This document shows, piece after piece, positions 1 to 7,129 of a stretch of 12,644 nt of DNA. The stretch is from Euryarchaeota archaeon UBA561 (GTDB lineage Archaea; Thermoplasmatota; Poseidoniia; Poseidoniales; Poseidoniaceae), in contig DANX01000110.1 in NCBI GenBank assembly GCA_002502295.1, positions 13,300-25,943 of the forward strand, in the 5' to 3' direction. The notes below the pieces were generated by a model that worked only from the letters and a program-made list of their open reading frames with translations, did not search any database and was not told the origin of the DNA. Position 1 is the first letter of the stretch. Every line of letters begins with the position of its first letter. The translations under genes and the position numbers were made by a program.

Positions 1-94
1 ACCGGACATCACCTCGCTTGGCGGCAAGAACGGCTGTGTTTTTTTTCGGATCGTCTTGCGCCAACCACAATGCATGAACCTGGATGGGTTTCAC
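1..94 (-). CDS. Probable Tsr3-like 18S/16S rRNA aminocarboxypropyltransferase, N-terminal fragment
   Basis: An open frame starts at a GTG (94-92) ten bases after the MBF1 stop and runs off the left edge, giving about 31 residues. It encodes VKPIQVHALWLAQDDPKKNT and continues AVLAAKRGDV. The stretch DDPKKNTAVLAAKRG resembles the conserved N-terminal block of Tsr3/DUF367 proteins (a short beta strand followed by D-P-K-K-C/N-T-x-x-K/A-L). In that family, known members transfer the aminocarboxypropyl group of S-adenosylmethionine to a pseudouridine in small-subunit rRNA. GTG is the only start near the upstream in-frame stop; no clear Shine-Dalgarno is visible, so it may be translationally coupled to the gene before it. 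The family call rests on one short motif from memory, so it is tentative. That a gene begins here is more secure than its identity. Confidence 0.45.
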   Translation of the reverse strand, partial: MKPIQVHALWLAQDDPKKNTAVLAAKRGDVR

Positions 95-103
95 ATCATC
101 ACA

Positions 104-583
104 TCACAAATCATTGAGGTAATCGCCGAACGTCATTCCTCGGGATGGGCCGGCGTTGACGTGCCGTGTTTCATTGGCGGAGCGTTCGACCATCAACGAG
201 ATATTTAGCGCTCGCTCAAATTTCGTAATGACGGCGTCTGTGGGTCGTTTTCCCGATTCTGTGGCCTTGACAATGTTGACCGTTTCTGCCATCCGCTGAG
301 CAAGTTCTTGTTGGCTCCACTGGCGTGTTTCACGGGCCTGAGATATTCTTCGCGGAAAGTCGTCAGCGAGTTCCTTACTGGACCTCGTCATGATGTTGTT
401 TTTTCCCTTCCGCGGAGAGGGGGCGCGTGGCATCGCCCGTGCACGTCGAAGACCTGGCGCTTCAACCTTGGGTGCGAGGTTCATTTTTGCAATGCAACGC
501 TCGCAGGCTGCCACCTCTGTTTTTCCTGTTCGGACCCGTTTGACAGATACCTTGACCGCCCCACAAAGTTCGCATTCGCCCAT
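104..583 (-). CDS. MBF1-like transcription factor (zinc ribbon plus HTH)
   Basis: A 159-residue protein with the architecture of archaeal multiprotein bridging factor 1. An N-terminal zinc ribbon has Cys4, Cys7, Cys27 and Cys30. A basic, proline-containing linker (about 38-65) follows, then a Cro/C1-type helix-turn-helix at about 72-128 with the diagnostic segment WSQQELAQRMAETVNIVKATESG split over its helices. The tail ends GMTFGDYLNDL, similar to the short C-terminal strand of archaeal MBF1. The start ATG at 583 was chosen because the zinc ribbon begins three residues later and an AAGGATGG stretch lies just upstream; the 50-residue upstream extension of the frame has no family character. 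In eukaryotes MBF1 bridges activators to TBP, and archaeal homologues have been linked to transcription and ribosome association. It is divergent from PAN, with probable tsr3 directly downstream. Confidence 0.9.
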   Translation of the reverse strand: MGECELCGAVKVSVKRVRTGKTEVAACERCIAKMNLAPKVEAPGLRRARAMPRAPSPRKGKNNIMTRSSKELADDFPRRISQARETRQWSQQELAQRMAETVNIVKATESGKRPTDAVITKFERALNISLMVERSANETRHVNAGPSRGMTFGDYLNDL

Positions 584-651
584 GCAATTCCATCCTTGGT
601 TACGCTCTTTGAACCCTTTGGAACGAAAGGTGTGAAGTGAATCAAGGACAT

Positions 652-661
652 TTCTTAAGAA
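652..661 (+). promoter_or_regulatory. Candidate PAN promoter element (palindromic TTCTTAAGAA)
   Basis: The divergent gap between MBF1 and PAN (584-689) contains the perfect 10-base palindrome TTCTTAAGAA, 28 bases before the PAN ATG. It is the most AT-rich point of the gap. That position suits an archaeal TATA box driving a leaderless or nearly leaderless message. PAN has no purine-rich Shine-Dalgarno before its ATG (context AACTGGTTAACATG), which fits leaderless initiation. It could equally be an operator or chance. Confidence 0.3.
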
Positions 662-689
662 GCCTCGGCAAGTGGAATAACTGGTTAAC

Positions 690-1910
690 ATGGGAACGGA
701 TGTAGAAAGAACCGATGGAGACCTACCTAACACGGCTGAGGAGGATCTTCAGACCCTGGAGAAATCCTACGCAGAATTGCGGGACGAGACACAGCAACTC
801 ATCAACGAGCGAACGACGCTTGAAGCCGAGATGAGGACGCTTCGAAAACGAATAGAGCGACTTGATGAGAACGTCAATCTTCTGAAAATGCCTCCGCTGA
901 TTGTCGGACACATTCAAGACGTTCTCGACCACGAGCGAGCCATTGTTCGCTCTTCGAACGGGACCGTCTTCCAAGTGTCGCTCAATCAACGTCTTGATCC
1001 AGAATTGTTGAAACCTGGCACTCGTGTAGCACTTAATCAAGATAGCCTCTCCGTCGTTGAGTTGTTGACGGAAGCATGGGACCCGATGGTCAGTGGCGCT
1101 GAGATGGTTGAAAAACCCGACATCAGCTACGATGATGTCGCAGGTCTCGACGAGCAGGTGGAATCCGTACGAGAGGCGATTGAACTCCCGTTGATTAAAC
1201 CAGAGTTGTTTGAGAAAGTGGGCATTGTTCCGCCCAAAGGCGTTCTGCTCGTGGGTCCACCTGGTTGCGGCAAGACGCTTCTTGCAAAGGCTGTGGCCAA
1301 TCACACCGATGCAACGTTCATCCGTATGGTCGGGAGTGAGTTGGCTCAAAAATACATAGGAGAAGGCGGCCGCATGGTCCGGGAACTTTTTTCATTAGCC
1401 AAGGAAAAATCCCCGAGTGTCATTTTCCTTGATGAAATAGATGCGATTGGTGCGAAAAGACTCGATGGTTCCACGAGCGGGGACAGGGAAGTTCAACGAA
1501 CGCTGATGCAGCTTCTGGCTGAGTTAGATGGCTTTGACGCATTGAAGGATGTCAAAATTATTGCGGCAACCAACCGTCCAGACATCCTTGACGACGCATT
1601 GTTGCGACCAGGTAGGTTTGATCGTGTTATCGAAATACCCATTCCAGACGACGCCTCTCGGAAGGCCATCCTGGGCGTCCATTTGTCGTCGATGAACACG
1701 AAGAAAATTTCAATCGGGAGGCTCGTTGAACGAACCAAGGGCTACTCGGGTGCAGAACTCAAGGCCACGTGTGTTGAAGCAGGTATGGTCGCCATACGAG
1801 ATGGTCGTTCGTCGGTCACACAAAGTGACATGTTGGACGCTATCGCACGCTTGGACAAAAAACGGTCACAAGCCAGCACATCGGTCTCTCCTGAAGCCCT
1901 CTACTCTTGA
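690..1910 (+). CDS. pan: Proteasome-activating nucleotidase (PAN), AAA ATPase
   Basis: A 406-residue AAA ATPase that unfolds substrates and feeds them into the 20S proteasome. Domain order matches PAN and the eukaryotic Rpt subunits: an N-terminal coiled coil (about 15-65, heptads of Leu/Glu/Arg), an OB-fold (about 68-125), then the AAA module. Walker A is GPPGCGKT (189-196), Walker B VIFLDEID (244-251), and the second region of homology holds LLRPGRFDR with arginines 306, 309 and 312. The pore-loop region carries KYIGEGGRMVRELF. The protein ends Leu-Tyr-Ser, a valid HbYX motif (hydrophobic-Tyr-any), which docks into the 20S alpha ring and opens the gate. Length is normal for PAN. It heads a plus-strand run with 39 bases before the next gene. 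No Shine-Dalgarno is visible. A CDC48-type identity is ruled out by the single AAA domain and the coiled coil/OB layout. Confidence 0.95.
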   Translation: MGTDVERTDGDLPNTAEEDLQTLEKSYAELRDETQQLINERTTLEAEMRTLRKRIERLDENVNLLKMPPLIVGHIQDVLDHERAIVRSSNGTVFQVSLNQRLDPELLKPGTRVALNQDSLSVVELLTEAWDPMVSGAEMVEKPDISYDDVAGLDEQVESVREAIELPLIKPELFEKVGIVPPKGVLLVGPPGCGKTLLAKAVANHTDATFIRMVGSELAQKYIGEGGRMVRELFSLAKEKSPSVIFLDEIDAIGAKRLDGSTSGDREVQRTLMQLLAELDGFDALKDVKIIAATNRPDILDDALLRPGRFDRVIEIPIPDDASRKAILGVHLSSMNTKKISIGRLVERTKGYSGAELKATCVEAGMVAIRDGRSSVTQSDMLDAIARLDKKRSQASTSVSPEALYS

Positions 1911-1949
1911 AGACCGCCGAAGAACATTCAAAGACCCGATGCAAAGGCA

Positions 1950-3002
1950 ATGTCCATGGATTCACCATTGGTTGAATGCGTCCCTAACATCTCAGAAGGA
2001 CGAGACCACACCAAGATTAACCTCATCGTCGATGCTGTCAGAACAACACCTGGTTGCACGGTTCTTGGTGTTGAGCCGGACCACGATTACCACAGAACGG
2101 TCATCACCTTTGCTGGTGGACCCGAGGCCGTTGCCAATGGGGCCGTTGCGCTCATAGAGAAATCAATTGAAGTGTTGGACATGCGAACGCACAAAGGAGA
2201 GCACCCCCGTATGGGTGTGGTGGACGTGTGTCCTTTTGTCCCACTCCACAACATAACAATGGAGGAGTGCGCATCATTGGCAGCGAATGTAGTTGACAGA
2301 CTCTCGAAGCGAGGCGATGTTCCACTCTTCCTCTACGGTTTTGCTGCCACACAAGAGGAGAGGACCATGCTCTCACATTTGCGTAAAGGCGAGTATGAAG
2401 GGCTTGAAGCAAGACTCAATGGTGGAGAAACCATCCACTCTGATGCGACTCGATATCCAGACGCAGGTGCAATGACTTGGTCAACTACGGTCGCCCGTTC
2501 GGGAGGCATCACCGTTGGTGCGCGTTCAATTCTGGTTGCATACAACGTAAACGTTGAGGAAAAAGGAGCATCCGTCTCAAAAAAGATCGGGTCAATCGTA
2601 CGAAGCAGTGGCCGTCTTCTTAAGTCTGAAAACGGTGGAAAGATACGGAGCAAAGGCATGCTGCAAAAAGTGCAAGGAATGGGTGTTCCTGTCGATGAAC
2701 TCGGCATCTCCCAAGTTTCGATGAACCTTCTTGATGTTGGACTCTGCCCGCTTCACCTTGCTTTCAAGACGTGCGAAAGTTTAGCGGCGGATCACGATAC
2801 AGCATTGTGTGGCAGCGAAATCGTTGGTCTCGTGCCGCTAAATGCAATGCTCGAGGCAGGACAGTATTTTCACCCCGAAGCGATGAACGATGAGGAAAAG
2901 GTGTACGCCGCCATTGAAGGACTGGGATTAAACAAACATCATGCGTTTGACCCGGAATTGCACATCATTGAATGGGCCTTGGAAAAGGGGGTTGAGGCAT
3001 GA
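1950..3002 (+). CDS. ftcD: Glutamate formiminotransferase
   Basis: A 350-residue protein matching the formiminotransferase domain of FTCD. It transfers the formimino group from N-formimino-L-glutamate (a histidine breakdown product) to tetrahydrofolate, giving 5-formimino-THF and glutamate. Diagnostic segments are VECVPNISEGRD at the N-terminus (the family's CVPNFSEG), and KGEHPRMGVVDVCPFVP around residues 82-98, in which His85 corresponds to the catalytic histidine of the mammalian enzyme. Further family segments include GARSILVAYNVN, VQGMGV and EIVGLVP. The length equals the free-standing bacterial/archaeal form without the cyclodeaminase domain. ATG 1950 is used; a second in-frame ATG at 1956 is equally plausible, and neither has a strong Shine-Dalgarno. 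Its TGA overlaps the ATG of the cyclodeaminase (ATGA at 2999-3002), so the two subunits of the pathway are probably translated in balance. Confidence 0.93.
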   Translation: MSMDSPLVECVPNISEGRDHTKINLIVDAVRTTPGCTVLGVEPDHDYHRTVITFAGGPEAVANGAVALIEKSIEVLDMRTHKGEHPRMGVVDVCPFVPLHNITMEECASLAANVVDRLSKRGDVPLFLYGFAATQEERTMLSHLRKGEYEGLEARLNGGETIHSDATRYPDAGAMTWSTTVARSGGITVGARSILVAYNVNVEEKGASVSKKIGSIVRSSGRLLKSENGGKIRSKGMLQKVQGMGVPVDELGISQVSMNLLDVGLCPLHLAFKTCESLAADHDTALCGSEIVGLVPLNAMLEAGQYFHPEAMNDEEKVYAAIEGLGLNKHHAFDPELHIIEWALEKGVEA

Positions 3003-3628
3003 ACTGGTCGGACATGTCACTCCGGGAATTCCAAGCAGCTCTTGCCTCATCCTCCCCAACACCCGGTGGCGGAACGGCCTCTGCCGTGGCGCTCGGCCAG
3101 GCCTCCTCGCTCGCCATCATGGTTTGTGATTTGACCTTAGGTAAGGAGAAGTGGCAAGATGGTTGGGCCATTTCAAAGGAAATTCAAGCGATGGCGATTC
3201 CTATGATGAGTCGTTCCAATGCGCTAGCTACGGAAGATAGTCATGCATTTGACCGTGTCATGGAGGGCTTTGGTTTGCCGAAATCTACCGATGATGAAAA
3301 ATCACAGCGAAGGCAGGCAATTCGCGATGCAACGCTTGAAGCGGCACGTGTACCGTTTGAAACAGCTTCTTTGGCTACGACATTGCTTAGTGCACTACCT
3401 GAACTCGCACGGAAAGGCAATGCCAACGCTGTGACCGACGTCGGGGTAGCGGGATTATTGGCGAGCGCTGCTGCCAAAGGCGCGATATTTAACGTTGAAA
3501 TCAACCTTGATAGCTTACCGAACACCATGGCTGAATCGGTTCGCAAAGCGTTGCCTGGGCTCAAAGAACAAACTCGGATTGCCTCCAGGTCGGTCATGGA
3601 TGCCGTTCGTGAACGGATGGGTCAGTGA
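2999..3628 (+). CDS. fchA: Formimidoyltetrahydrofolate cyclodeaminase
   Basis: A 209-residue protein of the FTCD_C family. It converts 5-formimino-THF to 5,10-methenyl-THF with release of ammonia, completing the step begun by the preceding gene. Family signatures are visible: SSSPTPGGGTASA (about 17-29; family SPAPGGGSVSA) and GNANAVTDVGVAGLLA followed by NVEINL (about 140-170; family GNPNSVTDVGVAALLA and NVKINL). The protein is mostly helical, as expected, and has the full length of the single-domain enzyme. Its ATG lies in the ATGA overlap with the transferase and is preceded by a purine-rich GGGGGTTGAGG stretch. In mammals the two activities are fused in one polypeptide; here they are adjacent separate genes. 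The stop codon abuts the stop of the convergent metG with no intervening base. Confidence 0.93.
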   Translation: MNWSDMSLREFQAALASSSPTPGGGTASAVALGQASSLAIMVCDLTLGKEKWQDGWAISKEIQAMAIPMMSRSNALATEDSHAFDRVMEGFGLPKSTDDEKSQRRQAIRDATLEAARVPFETASLATTLLSALPELARKGNANAVTDVGVAGLLASAAAKGAIFNVEINLDSLPNTMAESVRKALPGLKEQTRIASRSVMDAVRERMGQ

Positions 3629-5884
3629 TCAGCGTACATGGCTTCCAGGAGGAATCGCTCCGTCAATGGTGACCAAGCGCACATTACCTTCGCCGTCATC
3701 AGCGGCGAGCATCATGCCTTCGGACACCACACCACGTATTTTCCGAGGTTCCAGGTTTTCCACGAAAACAACGAGTTTTCCTTCCATCTCTTCAACGGAA
3801 TAGTACGCTTTGATGCCGGCACAAATGGTTCGTCCTGCATCCGTTCCGTCGTCCAAAGAAACGACGTAGAGCTTGTCAGCGTTCGGGTGTTCTTCAACGG
3901 ATGAAATTTTGCCGACCCGGAGGTTGACTTTCATAAATGTATCAAATCCTACATAGGCAATGCCTTCAATCTCATTCTCCATTTTCTTTCCACCTTTCTT
4001 ATTCTTTTTACCGCCCTTTACGCCGGCCACGGATGGCGCTCCTGAATCTTCTTCCACCAGGTTTTGTTCGATTCTAAGAATTTCTTCTAAGTCCAACCGG
4101 TCAAACAATGGCAGTGGTGTCTCTTCAACCCACGTGAGTGGCGAATCCCAGTCAATGGAATCGCTCCACGCCATCATTGAGACGTCTGAATTCTGCCCCA
4201 GGTTTTCCCACAGTTGTTGTGCACTCTTGGGCATGAATGGTTGGGTTGTTACGGCGAGGAAACGAGCAATACGCCAGCAAAAAGCCAGTGTGGCGAGGCT
4301 TTCCTCATGTCCATCTTGCGGTTCGTTGAGGTGTTTCCAAGGGGCAGCGGCTTGAAGAATCTGATTGCCGTACTGCGATACAGTCATGATCTGTTTCAAT
4401 GCCTCTTTGTACCGGTGATGTTGCAATGAAAGAGTGATCTTCTCAAACACTTCCTTCACGTGTGCTTTGTGCACGCCGACGCAAACGTGCGCATCGTGGG
4501 TTTCAAACGGTGATTGACCAGCCACTCGCGGTAGGCGTGCACCCAGTGTAAGAACACGGTGGACAAAGTTCCCGTAATTTGCATTCAATTCGGTGTTAAT
4601 CTTAGCAACAAAGTCAGGCCAATTAAAGTCCGAGTCACTCAGTTCAGGCATAACGATGGTGAGGTAATACCGCAGCGTGTCTGGATGATAGCGTTCAAGA
4701 AAAGATGGGAGCCACACTGCGTGCTTTCGGGATTTTGAAAATTGACCGCCAGCCAACATCAGGTACTGCATGGCTGGAACATTGCTTTCAAGGGCTAATT
4801 CTCCTGGTCCAGGTAATGACACAGGATCTTTTGTCGAGAGCCCTTTGTGTGCATGATTCAAGCCAAGAATGAGGGCTGGCCAAATAATCGTGTGGAACGG
4901 TATGTTGTCCTTACCGAGGAAATACAAATGCCTTGGTTTTATCCCGGATTCAGACACCGTCCACCAACGCTTCCAGGTCTCTGCCCCCTCGGGCAAGGAG
5001 TCGGATTGGTGTTGAGCCCAAATACGAGCGCATGTCGAGTAACCTTGGACGGCTTCAAACCAGACGTAGACGCATTTTCCTTCCCAAGCATCGCCGTCCA
5101 ACGGTACAGGAATTCCCCACGACAAGTCCCGAGTGACAGCTCGTGGATGGAGGCCCATGTCCAACCATTGTTTTGTCATTTCTCGGACATTGACCTTCCA
5201 TACATTTTCCTGTTCAGCAGCGTGCTGTTCCAGAGCATCTTGGAACAGGTCCAATCGATAAAACAGGTGTTCAGTTTCACGGATGACCACGTTTGCCTTT
5301 GGGTTCATTTTTGATACTGGGTTCTTCAGTTCCACTGCCTCATACGTCGCTCCACAGGCATCACACTGGTCTCCCCGCGCATCGGTGGCTTCGCACGCAG
5401 GGCATGTTCCTTCCACGTAGCGATCCGGTAGGAAACGACCTGTCCCGTCCTCGTTAAGTTCGTAGTATTGTTCGGTTGTCTTTCGTTCAAAAAAGCCAGC
5501 ATCGTCGAGGGATTGGAAATTTTCTTGCACCATCCGTTTATGTTCTGGGTCCGTTGTTCGGTTGAACAGTGCTCCACCGTATTCCGGCCCACGAGGGTCA
5601 ATGGACATCGACCAACTGCAACCGAGGTCGAGCAATGCCTTTAGATTCGTTTCATGGTATTGATCTACAACTTGTTGAGGCGTGATGCCCTGGGTTTCAG
5701 CGGTCACGGTAATGGGGGTTCCATGTTCATCGGAACCGGACACCATCAGTACACGATTGCCCATGGCACGCTCAAATCGGAATTGAATATCTGGAGGCAG
5801 ATAACATCCCGCTACATGCCCGAGATGAAGCGGGCCATTAGCGTAGGGCCATGCGACACAAATAAGGACATGTTCTCCTGTCAT
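3629..5884 (-). CDS. metG: Methionyl-tRNA synthetase with fused C-terminal tRNA-binding domain
   Basis: A class I synthetase of 751 residues that charges tRNA-Met. The start chosen is ATG 5884, which gives MTGEHVLICVAWPYANGPLH, placing the HIGH-type motif HLGH at 20-23 as usual; a GGAGGGG Shine-Dalgarno ends four bases upstream. The open frame extends 31 codons further (ATG 5977), but that extension has no family character. The connective-peptide zinc knuckle has Cys161, Cys164, Cys174 and Cys177. The KMSKS-type loop is FSKSR (382-386). After the anticodon-binding helical domain comes a Lys/Gly-rich linker (GGKKNKKGGKK), then a Trbp111/EMAP-II-like OB domain in the last 105 or so residues (KVNLRVGKI, HPNADKLYVV, PRKIRGVVSEGMML). 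The second zinc knuckle of many archaeal MetRSs is absent: where it would lie, the sequence reads NPVSKMNPKA without cysteines. Confidence 0.96.
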   Translation of the reverse strand: MTGEHVLICVAWPYANGPLHLGHVAGCYLPPDIQFRFERAMGNRVLMVSGSDEHGTPITVTAETQGITPQQVVDQYHETNLKALLDLGCSWSMSIDPRGPEYGGALFNRTTDPEHKRMVQENFQSLDDAGFFERKTTEQYYELNEDGTGRFLPDRYVEGTCPACEATDARGDQCDACGATYEAVELKNPVSKMNPKANVVIRETEHLFYRLDLFQDALEQHAAEQENVWKVNVREMTKQWLDMGLHPRAVTRDLSWGIPVPLDGDAWEGKCVYVWFEAVQGYSTCARIWAQHQSDSLPEGAETWKRWWTVSESGIKPRHLYFLGKDNIPFHTIIWPALILGLNHAHKGLSTKDPVSLPGPGELALESNVPAMQYLMLAGGQFSKSRKHAVWLPSFLERYHPDTLRYYLTIVMPELSDSDFNWPDFVAKINTELNANYGNFVHRVLTLGARLPRVAGQSPFETHDAHVCVGVHKAHVKEVFEKITLSLQHHRYKEALKQIMTVSQYGNQILQAAAPWKHLNEPQDGHEESLATLAFCWRIARFLAVTTQPFMPKSAQQLWENLGQNSDVSMMAWSDSIDWDSPLTWVEETPLPLFDRLDLEEILRIEQNLVEEDSGAPSVAGVKGGKKNKKGGKKMENEIEGIAYVGFDTFMKVNLRVGKISSVEEHPNADKLYVVSLDDGTDAGRTICAGIKAYYSVEEMEGKLVVFVENLEPRKIRGVVSEGMMLAADDGEGNVRLVTIDGAIPPGSHVR

Positions 5885-6040
5885 CAAGCCCCTCCAAGTG
5901 GTGCCAAAGGACGAGGCTTCTTGAGGTTCACCCATCACCATGACACCGGCAAACCATACTTCGTTAATCAGCGTCATTTTGAAGAACCCTGTTCTCGTCG
6001 GGTAAACTACGCCCGAAAGGGTAGGGGTCTGCGAGACAAC

Positions 6041-7129
6041 ATGGCAATTGACATAATTGCGACAGCGAATGTTGCTGTCAACGCCACAGGCGAAGGCGAC
6101 ATGGGTCTCCTCATTTTCTACATCACACTGGCTTTGGGCGTTTCATTTCTCTGCTCGATTCTCGAGGCCGTTGTGCTCTCAACACCGCAAACCTATGTCA
6201 ACATCCTCCAAAATGAGGAAAAGAGAACAGCGGGAATGTGGGCGCATCTAAAAGACGATGATTCAGTACGTCCACTAACGGCTATTTTGACGCTCAATAC
6301 CATCGCTCACACCATGGGAGCCGCCGGCGTGGGTTCGCAAGTACAGCAGATCTGGGGCGTTGAGGTACTCACAGCGGCATCCGCGCTTCTTACTTTGGCC
6401 GTCCTATTTCTTTCAGAAATCATTCCCAAGACACTTGGTGCAGCGTATTGGAAGCGCTTATCGACCCCATCTGCCTATCTCCTCACCGGGATGACAAAAT
6501 CAATGTTTTTCCTCATCGGGCCCATCCAATTTCTCAAAGCCATCTTGCCAAAATCAAAGAACGCCATGGTCACAAGAGACGATGTTGCTGCCATGGCTGA
6601 CTTGGGGGAAATTGAAGGGGCCCTTGAAGAGGCTGAAGAGACCATCATACACAACCTACTTGGATTGCGAGATGTTATGATTACGGACGAAATGACGCCA
6701 CGGACTGTCGTATCTGCGTTTGATATGAACCAAACCATCCAACAGGTGCTCGATGAAAACACCATTCTTCGGTTCTCACGAATACCGGTTTACGACGAAA
6801 ACATTGACAACATTCGCGGACTTGTTATTCGGTCAGAGATTTTAATGGCTGCCAGCCGAGATGAATGGGATGTCCAGCTAAAAGACATCATGAAACCGAT
6901 TCTCAAACTTGAACAGGGAGGAACCATTGAACAAGCCTTGGATGTATTTCTCACCAACCGACAGCAATTTGCCCTCGTGAAGGATGAATTTGGTGGTACA
7001 TCAGGGATACTTACAATGGAAGACGTCATGGAGACACTGCTCGGCAAGGAAATCGTGGATGAACTTGACGAGGTTGAAGACATGAGAAAGTTGGCCAGAG
7101 ATCAAGCCGCTCAAACTCAGGAAGAATGA
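6041..7129 (+). CDS. CNNM/CorC-type membrane protein (DUF21 plus CBS pair)
   Basis: A 362-residue membrane protein of the CNNM/HlyC-CorC family, whose members are implicated in Mg2+ or other divalent cation transport. The DUF21 transmembrane region spans about 20-165, with hydrophobic segments at about 22-47, 80-100, 105-125 and 143-168. It contains the family hallmark LSEIIPKTLG (124-133). A cytoplasmic CBS pair follows at about 217-270 (MTPRTVV, FSRIPVYDENIDNIRGLV) and 283-335 (FALVKDEFGGTSGILTMEDV). The protein stops soon after CBS2, so the C-terminal CorC_HlyC domain of many relatives is absent. ATG 6041 is preferred because upstream codons overlap metG; ATG 6101, just before the first helix, is a credible alternative and neither has a strong Shine-Dalgarno. 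It is divergent from metG, and its last 13 bases overlap the convergent hydrolase. Confidence 0.9.
   Translation: MAIDIIATANVAVNATGEGDMGLLIFYITLALGVSFLCSILEAVVLSTPQTYVNILQNEEKRTAGMWAHLKDDDSVRPLTAILTLNTIAHTMGAAGVGSQVQQIWGVEVLTAASALLTLAVLFLSEIIPKTLGAAYWKRLSTPSAYLLTGMTKSMFFLIGPIQFLKAILPKSKNAMVTRDDVAAMADLGEIEGALEEAEETIIHNLLGLRDVMITDEMTPRTVVSAFDMNQTIQQVLDENTILRFSRIPVYDENIDNIRGLVIRSEILMAASRDEWDVQLKDIMKPILKLEQGGTIEQALDVFLTNRQQFALVKDEFGGTSGILTMEDVMETLLGKEIVDELDEVEDMRKLARDQAAQTQEE

Noticed and set aside
584..733. 50-codon N-terminal extension of the MBF1-like gene
   Set aside because: It would overlap the PAN start and promoter and precedes the zinc ribbon where the family begins.
723..1349. 208-codon minus-strand open frame opposite PAN
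   Set aside because: It lies entirely antisense to a well-supported AAA ATPase and shows no domain or motif.
1726..2157. 143-codon plus-strand frame across the PAN and formiminotransferase junction
   Set aside because: It overlaps both real genes out of frame and has no recognisable features.
4847..5314. 155-codon plus-strand frame opposite metG
   Set aside because: It is antisense to the MetRS core; the composition is typical of a shadow frame.
5885..5977. 31-codon N-terminal extension of metG to ATG 5977
   Set aside because: The extension has no MetRS character, and ATG 5884 has a GGAGGGG Shine-Dalgarno and the normal distance to HLGH.
5998..6016. TCGGG...CCCGA short inverted repeat between metG and the CNNM-like gene
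   Set aside because: Five-base arms with a 9-base spacer are expected by chance; no TATA-like element or T-run accompanies it.
5654..6040. 129-codon upstream extension of the CNNM-like gene
   Set aside because: It is antisense to the metG 5' end, hydrophilic, and unlike DUF21 proteins; the membrane domain starts after 6041.
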